From Hyphomicrobiales bacterium (GTDB lineage Bacteria; Pseudomonadota; Alphaproteobacteria; Rhizobiales; S144-35), in NCBI GenBank assembly GCA_015494185.1, contig WGBT01000422.1, positions 1 through 21,064 of the forward strand: a DNA stretch of 21,064 bases. Reading direction: 5' to 3'. Position 1 is the stretch's first letter. Each line of letters begins with the position of its first letter. The position numbers and the translations under genes are program-made. The notes beneath the pieces were generated by a model that saw nothing but the letters and a program-made list of their open reading frames with translations, ran no database searches and was not told the DNA's origin. Below, piece by piece: positions 1-7,937 of the stretch.

Positions 1-510
1 CATGAACTCAAGATCGCCAAAACCGAGCTTGATTTGGCCATTGCCGAACGCGACTTTGCCCGCGCCCGTCACGAGCGGGCCTTGGTCCGCGCTTCCCGCA
101 ATGGTTTGGCGATTTTTTCGGCCAAGGATGAATGGGTTGGCCGGCCTGTCGCGCTTGGCGAACGGATCATGCAGATCGCCGATCCCAAAGCGGTGGAAAT
201 CCGCATCGAACTGCCCATCGATGACGCCATCATGCTGCGTCCGGGGGCGGATGTGAAACTGTTTCTCGATGCCGATCCATTGCATGCCATTGCCGCCAAG
301 ATCACCCAGGCCAGTTTTCACGCCAAACCGACCCCTGATCAGAAGCTGGCCTATATCGTTCATGCCCGTCTTAGTGAGGGGGAAATGGCCGCCGGGTTAC
401 GCCGGATAGGTTTGCGGGGAACGGCACAACTGTTTGGCGATCCGGTGCCGCTTTACTTCTACCTGTTCCGCCGCCCAATTGCAGCCTTTCGCCAAATGAC
501 GGGGCTTTAG
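1..510 (+). CDS. HlyD-family periplasmic adaptor subunit, 3' part only
   Basis: An open frame enters from the left edge in the frame starting at base 1 and stops at TAG 508-510, giving 169 visible residues; the true start lies outside. The visible part begins in an alpha-helical hairpin (KTELDLAIAERDFARAR), continues into the second half of a lipoyl-like domain (ALVRASRNGLAIF, then GRPVALGERIMQIADP) and a beta-barrel-like domain (IRIELPIDDAIMLRPGADV). It ends in a hydrophobic tail, PLYFYLFRRPIAAFRQMTGL. This order is that of HlyD/membrane-fusion proteins, which bridge an inner-membrane transporter to the outer membrane. The next gene starts 52 bases downstream on the same strand and carries its own HlyD-like half, so the two probably form one export module. 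The substrate is not visible. The family call is fairly safe; the specific role is inference. Confidence 0.8.
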   Translation, partial: HELKIAKTELDLAIAERDFARARHERALVRASRNGLAIFSAKDEWVGRPVALGERIMQIADPKAVEIRIELPIDDAIMLRPGADVKLFLDADPLHAIAAKITQASFHAKPTPDQKLAYIVHARLSEGEMAAGLRRIGLRGTAQLFGDPVPLYFYLFRRPIAAFRQMTGL

Positions 511-562
511 CACAGATCCGCCAATCCCGCATTGATCCGTCTTCGTGGAGTTGTTTAGAATC

Positions 563-2728
563 ATGACTTCCCCCAAAACCTGTCCGGTTGGCGCAGCCCC
601 TAAGCAGCTGCCGGCCTTGCGCGGCGAGCTGGATATCATAAAAGGCCGGCCGCAGATTTCCGGCGCCCCGTCCTGGCTGATTTTCGATCCGGTCCGGCAT
701 GCCTATTTTGAAATCGATCAAACCACATTCGAGCTGCTTTCTTGTTGGGATACAGAGCATATCGGGGCGTTTTTTGACTGTGCCAAACGCCGGCTTGGCC
801 GCGAAGTTGGCAACGAGGAGCTCACCGCACTGCTGCAATTCCTCTATGCCAATTCGCTGACCACAGCTCCGGTGACAGGGAGCTATACCGCCTATCTGGA
901 ACAGGCCAATGCCGGTCAGACCAGTTGGTGGCAATGGCTGGTGCACAACTATTTGTTCGTTCGGATTCCACTGGTCCGGCCTGATGGCTTTTTGCGCCGC
1001 GCTTTGCCTTATGTGAAACTGTTTTTTGCGCCCGGGTTCTGGTGGATGACGGCGCTGATTGGCGTGCTCAGCCTAATGCTGGTGTCCCGGCAATGGGATA
1101 CGTTCTTATCCTCTTTTTTGTATTTCTTTTCCTGGCAGGGGGTCCTTGCCTATGGGGCCAGTCTTGTCGTCATCAAGGCGCTGCATGAGCTGGGCCACGC
1201 CTTTACGGCGGTGCGTTATGGCTGCCGGGTGCCGACCATGGGGGTGGCCTTTCTGGTCCTGATGCCGGTGTTTTATACCGATGTCACCGATGCCTGGCGG
1301 CTGCGGTCGCGGCGTCAGCGGCTGTTGATCGACACCGCCGGCATCATCGTCGAGCTGGGGATTGCGGTTTTCGCCACCTTGGCCTGGGTGTTCCTGCCCG
1401 ACGGGCCGCTGCGTTCAGTGGCCTTCGTGCTGGCAACGGCCAGTTGGGCGATGAGCCTTGTGATCAATCTCAATCCGTTCATGCGCTTTGATGGCTACTA
1501 TATTTTGTCCGACCTGATCGGTTTCTCCAATCTCCAACAGCGGGCGTTTGCCTTTGGCCGCTGGCAGTTGCGGGAAATCTTGTTTGGTCTCAAGCAGCCA
1601 GCACCGGAAAAGGTCAGCGACCGGATGCGCAAAGGGCTTGTGGCCTATGCCTGGGCCACCTGGCTGTATCGGTTGGTGTTGTTCATCGGCATTGCTTTGC
1701 TGGTTTATCACCTGTTCTTCAAATTGTTGGGAATCTTATTGTTCGTCATTGAAATTATTTGGTTTATCGCCCGGCCGGTGGCCGGTGAGTTGCGGGAGTG
1801 GTGGCATATGAGAACGGCAATCAAATCAAGTCCAAGAACATGGCTGACGGCGGCGGTACTGGCGCTGTTGATCACGGTGCTGACAGTTCCCTGGGTGGGG
1901 CGCATAACGGTTCCAGCCCTGCTGGTGGCGGCTGGGGAAACCCCGATCCATACGGTGACCCCGGCCCGCCTGCGCAGCATCGCTGTCAAAGAAGGCGAGC
2001 AAGTTGAAAAGGGTCAGGTTTTGTTCCAACTTCATTCCCCGCGGCTTGACCATGATATCAAGCTGGCGGAAATCCGGCTGCGATTGATCAAGGCCCGGCT
2101 CGACCGGATTGCGGGCGATGCCAAGGACCGCGGTTTACGGCTGGTGCTGGAAGGCGAACGGCGCGCCATCGAAGAAAAACTGCGCGGCTTGCAGGCCGAA
2201 CGCCAAGAATTGACGATCCGCGCCCCCATTGCCGGCACGGTGCGCGATATCAATCGGCTGTTGGCACCGGGGCAATGGGTGCCTGTCGAGCTGCAACTGG
2301 CCTCGATCCTGCCCGATGACACTTTGGAATTGCGCGGCCTGCTTGCCGAGAGTGATTTGCGCCGGGTGAAACCCTATTTGCAGGGGCGTTTCATTCCCGA
2401 TGATCCGGCACGGCCCTCATTTGAGGTGAAGCTGATCCACATTGCCGACACAGCAAGTGACAAAATCCGTCTCGAGGAACTGACCAGTGCCCATGGCGGC
2501 CCCATCGCCGTACGTCAGGCCCCTGCCCCTGATAGCGGGTTGAAATCCGAAGATGCGCGCTACCGCGTGCAAATGCGGCCGCTCACCCCGGCGTCAACAA
2601 TGCCCTCGGATTCGGTCATTGCGCAAAGCGTCCGTGGTCTCGTGCATCTTCAAGGCGCCCCGGAAAGCCTGTTGTCACGAGCCTTGGCCCAGGTCATGAA
2701 AGTAATCATCCGGGAAGCGGGCCTGTAA
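563..2728 (+). CDS. PqqD-like / M50 zinc metalloprotease / HlyD-like fusion membrane protein
   Basis: This is a 721-residue protein if it starts at ATG 563. I prefer that start because GGAG at 547-550 precedes it by 12 bases; an in-frame GTG at 545 has no visible ribosome site. Residues about 15-105 resemble a PqqD-like winged helix. Several membrane segments follow, with the zinc motif HELGH at residues 208-212 and the second M50 signature NPFMRFDG (N304, D310). A further membrane pair near residues 365-400 and another near 430-450 lead to a periplasmic HlyD-like part: lipoyl half (IAVKEGEQVEKGQVLFQL), coiled coil, then the returning lipoyl half (LTIRAPIAGTVRDINRLLAPG). This architecture is known from proteins annotated as putative peptide zinc metalloproteases next to HlyD adaptors and transporters. 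Active-site residues look intact, so cleavage of a membrane or peptide substrate during export is plausible but unproven. Confidence 0.85.
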   Translation: MTSPKTCPVGAAPKQLPALRGELDIIKGRPQISGAPSWLIFDPVRHAYFEIDQTTFELLSCWDTEHIGAFFDCAKRRLGREVGNEELTALLQFLYANSLTTAPVTGSYTAYLEQANAGQTSWWQWLVHNYLFVRIPLVRPDGFLRRALPYVKLFFAPGFWWMTALIGVLSLMLVSRQWDTFLSSFLYFFSWQGVLAYGASLVVIKALHELGHAFTAVRYGCRVPTMGVAFLVLMPVFYTDVTDAWRLRSRRQRLLIDTAGIIVELGIAVFATLAWVFLPDGPLRSVAFVLATASWAMSLVINLNPFMRFDGYYILSDLIGFSNLQQRAFAFGRWQLREILFGLKQPAPEKVSDRMRKGLVAYAWATWLYRLVLFIGIALLVYHLFFKLLGILLFVIEIIWFIARPVAGELREWWHMRTAIKSSPRTWLTAAVLALLITVLTVPWVGRITVPALLVAAGETPIHTVTPARLRSIAVKEGEQVEKGQVLFQLHSPRLDHDIKLAEIRLRLIKARLDRIAGDAKDRGLRLVLEGERRAIEEKLRGLQAERQELTIRAPIAGTVRDINRLLAPGQWVPVELQLASILPDDTLELRGLLAESDLRRVKPYLQGRFIPDDPARPSFEVKLIHIADTASDKIRLEELTSAHGGPIAVRQAPAPDSGLKSEDARYRVQMRPLTPASTMPSDSVIAQSVRGLVHLQGAPESLLSRALAQVMKVIIREAGL

Positions 2729-2899
2729 GGCTGACAGCCCATCAAAGATCGGGTATGAAAATCAAGACAAAGTGCCCCTATAAATTGTCAAAATCGGCAG
2801 TTGACCTGCTGACCTGCCGGACAACGCCGGGGGGTACTTATAACCCTTACACCTTATACCAAGCCCCCTTGATATTACTGGTTACCGGCCCAAACCTGT

Positions 2900-2929
2900 C
2901 TGACACTGTCTACCGGCCAAACGCATAAT
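2900..2929 (+). promoter_or_regulatory. possible sigma-70 type promoter for the glycosyltransferase gene
   Basis: CTGACA at 2900-2905 and CATAAT at 2924-2929 are separated by 18 bases, each one mismatch from the TTGACA/TATAAT consensus. Transcription would start near 2936 and leave a leader of about 95 bases that contains repeat R1 copy E. Alphaproteobacterial promoters often depart from the consensus, so this is only a candidate. Confidence 0.3.
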
Positions 2930-2936
2930 TTTTTAT

Positions 2937-3006
2937 ACTGGAGGTGTTTTTTATTGACCGTTCACGCTTTTTTATGTCCCATTGTATTCTATTCATGAAT
3001 TATACC
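2937..3006 (+). repeat. interspersed repeat R1, copy E (most diverged)
   Basis: Read on the + strand this runs from ACTGGAGGTG through TTTTTTATTGACCG, GCTTTTTTATGTCCCATTG and TATTC to GAATTATACC. It lines up along its length with copy B at 18045-18120 (ACCGGCGGT, TTTTATCATTGAGCG, GCTTTCCGTATCCCCTTGAAT, TATTCG, GAACGCTATAC), with several substitutions and short gaps. It lies in the 304-base space between the M50/HlyD gene and the glycosyltransferase, in the same orientation relative to the upstream gene as the other copies. I see no gene in this space. A perfect inverted repeat ATACCG-G-CGGTAT sits at its 3' edge (3002-3014). Confidence 0.5.
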
Positions 3007-3032
3007 GGCGGTATTACACATGAATTTAATTT

Positions 3033-4259
3033 ATGACGAAGAGCCCCCGCCCTCCTGTTGTGATGCAAATCATTCCCGCGCTTGACAGTGGCGGGGCTGA
3101 ACGCACGGTCTTGGAAATCACCGAAGCGCTGGTTCAGGTGGGCGCCCGCGCCCTTGTGGTCAGTGAAGGCGGCCGTTTGGTGCGCGAAATCGAAGCCCTT
3201 GGGGGCACCTTCATCGCCTTTCCGGCCGCCACCAAGAACCCCGCCAAGATCATCGCCAACGGAAAGCGGCTGGCCAAGATCGCCACCCGGCTCAATGTCG
3301 ATATCCTTCACGCCCGCAGCCGCGCCCCCGCCTGGTCTGCCCAAATGGCAGCCAAACGCACCGGGTGCCATTTTGTGACCACCTTTCATGGCGCTTATAG
3401 TGAAGCGAAAATCGAACCGCTGAAAACTTTGAAAAAAAGCTATAATGGCATCATGGCCCGCGGCGCGCGGGTGATCGCCAATTCGCAATATACCGCCGCA
3501 CATATTCGCAACCGTTACCGCATCGATGAAAACCGGTTGCGGGTGATTTACCGTGGTATTGATCTCAACGAATTCGACGCCGCCCGCGTATCAGAAGCTC
3601 GTATGGAACGCCTGCGCACGGCATGGCAGGTTGCCCCAACCCAACGCCTCATTCTGGTGCCGGGGCGTTTGACTCCTTTGAAAGGGCAATCGGTCGTGAT
3701 TTCAGCGATGGCGGCCCTGCGCGCTCAGGGACAGTTTGCCAACAGCATCGTCATCTTCGCCGGCTCCGCACAGGGCCGTGATGACTATGTCACCGAGCTG
3801 CAACAGCAAATCGAAGCGGCAGGATTGGCGGATCATATGCGTCTCGTGGGCCATTGCAGCGATATGGCCGCGGCCTACAAGCTGGCGACCGTGACCATTG
3901 CCGGCTCCTTGGTGCGGCCAGAAGCGTTCGGGCGTACCGCCGCCGAAGCGCAAGCCATGGGCTGCCCTGTGATTGCCACCGATCTTGGAGCGCCCGCGGA
4001 AGTGGTCCGTGATCCAAACCGGTTTGGCTTGGATCAGGCCACCGGCTGGCTGACCGCGCCGAATGATCCTGAACAACTGGCAGCGGTTTTGCAGCAGATC
4101 GCCCAACTCCCCCAAACCGTCTTGACCGCCATGCGCAGCCGGGCCCGGCAGAATATTATTGAGAATTTCTCGCTCGATCGCATGAAGCGCGCAACCCTTG
4201 CGGTTTATGACGAACTTTTAGGCAGTGATTTGGCGGCCCGTTATCGCAACAACACTTGA
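3033..4259 (+). CDS. glycosyltransferase family 4 (GT-B fold)
   Basis: This 408-residue protein has the normal GT4 length. The N-terminal half has the donor/acceptor pattern MQIIPALDSGGAERTV (residues about 11-26), followed by HARSRAPAW and TTFHGAYSE, typical of LPS-core or capsule glycosyltransferases. The C-terminal half starts with LILVPGRLTPLKGQ and carries the family EX7E motif, E297 and E305 in PEAFGRTAAEAQAMG, followed by CPVIATDLGAPAEVV, which binds the nucleotide-sugar phosphate. There is no signal peptide or membrane span, so it is probably a cytoplasmic or membrane-associated enzyme of cell-envelope polysaccharide or LPS synthesis. The ATG at 3033 lacks a clear Shine-Dalgarno sequence; an ATG at 3020 is out of frame. 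The gene stands alone; tRNA-Ser follows 33 bases after its stop. Sugar donor and acceptor cannot be told from the sequence. Confidence 0.9.
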   Translation: MTKSPRPPVVMQIIPALDSGGAERTVLEITEALVQVGARALVVSEGGRLVREIEALGGTFIAFPAATKNPAKIIANGKRLAKIATRLNVDILHARSRAPAWSAQMAAKRTGCHFVTTFHGAYSEAKIEPLKTLKKSYNGIMARGARVIANSQYTAAHIRNRYRIDENRLRVIYRGIDLNEFDAARVSEARMERLRTAWQVAPTQRLILVPGRLTPLKGQSVVISAMAALRAQGQFANSIVIFAGSAQGRDDYVTELQQQIEAAGLADHMRLVGHCSDMAAAYKLATVTIAGSLVRPEAFGRTAAEAQAMGCPVIATDLGAPAEVVRDPNRFGLDQATGWLTAPNDPEQLAAVLQQIAQLPQTVLTAMRSRARQNIIENFSLDRMKRATLAVYDELLGSDLAARYRNNT

Positions 4260-4284
4260 TATCCGCGCGCGGGCAGTGTAACCA
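4256..4284 (+). promoter_or_regulatory. possible tRNA-Ser promoter overlapping the glycosyltransferase stop codon
   Basis: TTGATA at 4256-4261 overlaps the TGA stop of the preceding gene. A weak -10 region (TGTAAC 4277-4282, or TAACCA 4279-4284) follows at 15-17 bases. Initiation would fall just before the tRNA at 4293. The -10 match is poor, so this is tentative; the tRNA could also be read through from upstream. Confidence 0.25.
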
Positions 4285-4292
4285 TCATTCCC

Positions 4293-4383
4293 GGAGAGGT
4301 GGCCGAGTGGTCGAAGGCGCTCCCCTGCTAAGGGAGTAGGCGCTAACCGCGTCTCGAGGGTTCGAATCCCTTCCTCTCCGCCA
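4293..4383 (+). tRNA. tRNA-Ser, anticodon GCT
   Basis: The acceptor stem is GGAGAGG (4293-4299) paired with CCTCTCC (4373-4379), followed by discriminator G and an encoded CCA at 4381-4383. The anticodon stem CTCCC/GGGAG (4320-4324/4332-4336) encloses the loop CTGCTAA, so the anticodon is GCT (4327-4329), reading AGC and AGU. A long variable arm lies between 4337 and 4356, as expected for class II tRNA-Ser, and the T arm GAGGG-TTCGAAT-CCCTT is clear. The length is 91 bases with CCA. tRNA-Ser genes are common integration targets for mobile elements, and a partial copy of this 3' end lies 111 bases downstream. Confidence 0.97.
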
Positions 4384-4614
4384 CTGGCGGTCGCCGGTTT
4401 GAATTTGGCTGACGCAAGGTGCTGACGCAAGGTGTCCGGCGGGACGGTCGTCGCGGCAAGAGAACGTTCGTTTCCAGTCCCTTCCTCTCCACCACAGTCT
4501 CGAACTTCTGCAAAACTTCTGAAAAAAGTGAAAAGAACTGAAAGAAGGCGCATTTTGGCAGGCCGTCTTGTTGGCAGACCGTCTTGGATCGCGCCGCTCC
4601 AAGGTCTCTTTTCC
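4384..4614. other. gene-free tract downstream of tRNA-Ser with small tandem duplications
   Basis: I see no convincing gene here; the open frames crossing it are antisense to the tRNA or have non-protein-like composition. Besides the tRNA-end copy it holds two tandem duplications. One is a perfect 13-bp pair GCTGACGCAAGGT at 4408-4420 and 4421-4433. The other is a 16-bp pair TTGGCAGGCCGTCTTG (4555-4570) and TTGGCAGACCGTCTTG (4571-4586), with one difference. AACTTCTG is also repeated near 4503 and 4514. Such a cluster suggests repeated recombination or slippage beside the tRNA. Confidence 0.6.
4478..4494 (+). repeat. partial copy of the tRNA-Ser 3' end (att-like direct repeat)
   Basis: Thirteen bases, TCCCTTCCTCTCC, then A-CCA, repeat the tRNA 3' terminus at 4367-4383 (TCCCTTCCTCTCC, G, CCA): 16 of 17 positions match. 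A TTCG lies a few bases upstream, as in the T loop. This is the footprint expected from a tRNA-targeting integrase or from a small duplication. Only about 110 bases separate the copies and no integrase gene is seen. Confidence 0.6.
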
Positions 4615-4734
4615 ATATCAGCACCTTCCATCCCTGACACCTATGCCTTCAATCAATTAACAAAGCACCTTCAGTGCGATACGGAAAGCTCAAGCGGTCA
4701 ATGATAAAGGCCGCCTGTTTCAAGCAGGCCGCGT
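4615..4734 (-). repeat. interspersed repeat R1, copy A, with terminator-like hairpin
   Basis: The core at 4678-4708 (GATACGGAAAGC ... GCGGTCAATGATAAA on the + strand) matches the cores of copies B, C and D at most positions. On the minus strand the element begins with a hairpin, GCGGCCTG-CTTGAAA-CAGGCGGC (4732-4710; 8-bp arms with one mismatch, 7-base loop), followed by CTTTATC. The TGA stop codon of the ATPase gene (4722-4720) lies in the loop. This may be the transcription terminator of the three-gene operon. The T-tract is short, so efficiency is uncertain. Confidence 0.65.
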
Positions 4735-7700
4735 TTTGGCGGCTCTGGCAATGACCTCTTCCTCCGGCAAAGGATTTTGGGGATGGTGCGACAGGCAGAG
4801 CGGGGTGTTGATTTTCACCGGCCTTCTCAAGCCTTCCGTGGTGAAGTAGAATTCACCTGCGGCAAGCTTGCCGATATCGTCAGCAATCCCGCCCTTGGCC
4901 GCCATCAATTCACGGACTGCCGCAATCGTTGCCGGCGCATTCATCCGTCCGTAAAACTGGGTGGTGGCATTGCCGATGATTTTATTGTCGATGCCTTTGG
5001 GCACCTGGGTGGCGAAAATCATACCCAGACCATATTTGCGCGCTTGGGCCACCAATGACAAGGTGCTCGCCTTGCAGGGTGTGGTCTTGATGGCCGGAGC
5101 AAAGTTTTGCGCTTCATCCATGATATAAAGCGCCTTCAGCGGGCGGTCTGAAGATGCGGGATTTTTCTTGATGAAAGAAAACAGCGCCATTTGCAATTGA
5201 TTGACGAAAGCCTGCCGCGCCTCATCTGATGGCAAGCCGGAAAAATTGATCACTGAGATGCGGGTTTTGCCGGGCTGGCTCGCCGATATCAACATTTCAG
5301 GATCAAGCTCCGTGCCGGGATCGGCGAGCAATGGATTTCTCGCCATGGCGGCCCGCAACATATTGGCCATTTCACGCGCCATTTTTTCCGCGTCGTCGAT
5401 GTCACTGATGTCCGCTGGCAGCTCGGCCAGAAAACCGGCGAAATCGTGCAGATCCCCCCCTATCTGGGTGGCGAAATATTGCAAGGCCTGCACCAAAACC
5501 CCTTCCTTGAGCGGCCCCTTTGCGCCGGTGGCGCCAATCACTGGGGTCAGAGTGGCCGCGGCCATATGAACGGCACGGTCGAGCTCGTCCGGCTGATCCT
5601 GAATAGACGCGAAATCGGGCAATGAGGCCAAGACCAGCGGATTGCCGGCAGATATGCGCGGTGTCCAGATGACAATTTCAGCACTTTCGTGATAACGGGC
5701 GGCTTTCTCAACATCCTGCTCGGTAAAGGCTGAGGGAATCTGGGGCCAGCGATCACCAAGACGGGCGAGATCGTTATTCGTATCAAGGACAATGGCCGGA
5801 ATGCCATGTAACACCGCCTCTTCGATGATGCGGCGCAGCAGCACGGTCTTGCCGGAACCGCTCCCCGCCAGAATGACCGTGTGGCGCGGCAGCATATCGA
5901 GAGGAATAGCATATGAGGCACGAGAGGCATCCGCTGCAACTCCAACCGGAATGGCCTTCTGATCCTCAACCTCATCAACGGCTTGCGCGCCTTCAACCGA
6001 AGGCGAAGAGGGAGCAGAAGCCGCCACCGAGGCAGTGCTTGCCGCCTGTTCTTCATTTTCGTCCTCGCCAACTTCGTTACAAAGCCCGGCTTCTTTGAAC
6101 AGGGGGATGTCACACAAAGGACGCCGCTTTTTCAGCCAATCATCAAAACCTTCCGGCGCCTGATGCAGCATCTGCTTCAAAGCCACCATAAGGCGCAGAT
6201 CATCATCGCTCAAAGCGATAAACCGGCCGCCCGCATTCTCAAATTCGCTGACCAATTGAGACGTTATTTTTCCGGAAGGCGGGGGCGAATTGCGCAGAAT
6301 GAACAAATGCCGGAACGGCAAATTCCGGTCGATACCCGAATCGGTCACAGCTGCTTTCAGGCGAGCCTGAAAAGCATTGGCATGATTCTGATTGAGGACA
6401 CGGAAGCAATAATGTTCCTCCCGGTCATTTTCCTCCCGGAAGACAATGCGCAACCGGCCATGCAGGGAGGGACGTTTGTGCTCAAAGTCTCCCCCCACCA
6501 ATAAGTCCACATTATTTGTCAGTTGCGACTGACGCACATAGACCTGCAACACATCCCGCAACAGATCGCCATAAAGTTCATCTTCCCGTTTGGGATCGAG
6601 ATATAGGCCGATTGCAGCGTCGGCTTTGGCCTGCTCAAACATGGGGGTGAGATCGAAATCGGCAGAAACCACCGTCGGCGATTGCTCGGTTGGGATAAAA
6701 CTGGCCAGTTCGGTGACTTCCCCCAAAGTCTCACATTTTTTCCGATGCTGTTCGCATTTGATCAGGAATTCACGGGGACTAAGCCCAATGGCCGTCTCGA
6801 ATGCCTCCGGGCGAAACGGCCAGGTTGGATAGGGCGGCGTAAAACCATGATTGGCATAAACCGGCGCAAGCCTGTTGCGCAGGATGGCTTCAGCCATTTC
6901 TTGTTTGTTGATCGGTTTGAGGAAAATGGGCTCATGAAAACGCTGGGTGGCACTCACCAAGGCCTTGTCCTTGAGAATGTTCCAACTGTCTTCCAGACAC
7001 GACACCACGGTCATCGCCCGGCTTTTGACATCATGCAGTTCCATCAAGCCCCCTGCCAAGGCCTCGATCACCGATCTTGCCTTGCGCTCTTCGTCGTCGT
7101 TTGGGCTGGCGGCGGAACCGGCCCGCATATTGTATTCACTGATGATCGCATCGATCTGGTCAACGGCAATCAGCGTTGGCCCGGCAAGGCTCATGATCCA
7201 AGAGAGACCACGGACAATCTCACTGGGCGCACACTGGGGGGCCGTAAAGCCGAAAGTCTGAGCGTCTTTTGATGAAATTTCCACTCCCTGCAACCAGGAA
7301 TGACCGATGCTGGCATCTTCGAAATCGGCGGAATTGAGCAATAAAAAAGCACGCAGAACATCCTGATGGGCCTGCGTCTTGCCCCTTGAGATATGGGAAA
7401 AAAGGTGCAAAAAAGTAGTGATGATCCGCTTGTCGATCACCACCTCTTTGGCTTTTTCCTGCTCGTTGTCGATGCCCAGTATATGAGAGATGAGCTTGGG
7501 CAGGCTGGGGGCGTGGGCGAACACCTTTTCCATCCTTTTGAGGATGGCTTGATATTGCAAAAGACCATCGGGCATTTGAACATGCAGCGAATTGAGGAAA
7601 CCAAGGCAGGCCGTTGGCCAAAAATCCTTGACATCGACCAGATCGAGCAAGACAAACCAGCCGCCTGCCTCCCATACACGTTTGCGCAGCCTTCCGATCA

Positions 7701-7935
7701 GATGGGTTTTTCCCGCCCCCGGCTGCCCCACCACCACCGCACCAAGAGGTGTTGCCGTGGGCTCTTTGGTGCGGCGAAGGAAATTGTTCATCAAATCATC
7801 GGCAATCGCCTCATTGAGGGCTTCGACATGATAATCCCAGTCGCGCCATACACTTTGCAATTGCCTCGTCCAGTCGAAATCAACATCAACAAAGGCTGCA
7901 AAACCTGGATCATGTGACAGACCATTGGCTTTCAT
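4720..7935 (-). CDS. double ATPase: N-terminal AAA-like plus C-terminal HerA/FtsK-type ATPase
   Basis: This is a 1071-residue cytoplasmic protein. Residues about 35-400 form an AAA/STAND-like ATPase with Walker A GQPGAGKT (70-77), Walker B LIAVDQID (255-262) and VVSCLEDSW near 310. Residues about 440-615 form a middle region with alternating strands and helices, ending in RFIALSDDDLRLM. An Ala/Ser-rich, acidic linker follows at about 622-665. The C-terminal part is HerA-like: Walker A AGSGSGKT (690-697), Walker B ALYIMDEAQ (935-943), FATQVPKGID (974-983) and a possible arginine finger GRMNAP (R997). HerA proteins are hexameric DNA translocases that work with nucleases. The start ATG has GGAG 7 bases upstream, inside the end of the preceding gene, whose stop is 2 bases away, so the two are translationally coupled. 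A fusion of these two ATPase types fits defence or DNA-processing machines; I cannot assign a named family. Confidence 0.85.
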   Translation of the reverse strand: MKANGLSHDPGFAAFVDVDFDWTRQLQSVWRDWDYHVEALNEAIADDLMNNFLRRTKEPTATPLGAVVVGQPGAGKTHLIGRLRKRVWEAGGWFVLLDLVDVKDFWPTACLGFLNSLHVQMPDGLLQYQAILKRMEKVFAHAPSLPKLISHILGIDNEQEKAKEVVIDKRIITTFLHLFSHISRGKTQAHQDVLRAFLLLNSADFEDASIGHSWLQGVEISSKDAQTFGFTAPQCAPSEIVRGLSWIMSLAGPTLIAVDQIDAIISEYNMRAGSAASPNDDEERKARSVIEALAGGLMELHDVKSRAMTVVSCLEDSWNILKDKALVSATQRFHEPIFLKPINKQEMAEAILRNRLAPVYANHGFTPPYPTWPFRPEAFETAIGLSPREFLIKCEQHRKKCETLGEVTELASFIPTEQSPTVVSADFDLTPMFEQAKADAAIGLYLDPKREDELYGDLLRDVLQVYVRQSQLTNNVDLLVGGDFEHKRPSLHGRLRIVFREENDREEHYCFRVLNQNHANAFQARLKAAVTDSGIDRNLPFRHLFILRNSPPPSGKITSQLVSEFENAGGRFIALSDDDLRLMVALKQMLHQAPEGFDDWLKKRRPLCDIPLFKEAGLCNEVGEDENEEQAASTASVAASAPSSPSVEGAQAVDEVEDQKAIPVGVAADASRASYAIPLDMLPRHTVILAGSGSGKTVLLRRIIEEAVLHGIPAIVLDTNNDLARLGDRWPQIPSAFTEQDVEKAARYHESAEIVIWTPRISAGNPLVLASLPDFASIQDQPDELDRAVHMAAATLTPVIGATGAKGPLKEGVLVQALQYFATQIGGDLHDFAGFLAELPADISDIDDAEKMAREMANMLRAAMARNPLLADPGTELDPEMLISASQPGKTRISVINFSGLPSDEARQAFVNQLQMALFSFIKKNPASSDRPLKALYIMDEAQNFAPAIKTTPCKASTLSLVAQARKYGLGMIFATQVPKGIDNKIIGNATTQFYGRMNAPATIAAVRELMAAKGGIADDIGKLAAGEFYFTTEGLRRPVKINTPLCLSHHPQNPLPEEEVIARAAKTRPA

Positions 7936-7937
7936 GA

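Noticed and set aside
4218..4640. Minus-strand frames of 90-140 residues crossing the tRNA
   Set aside because: They are antisense to the tRNA-Ser and the end of the glycosyltransferase; the peptide sequences reflect the tRNA and repeats.
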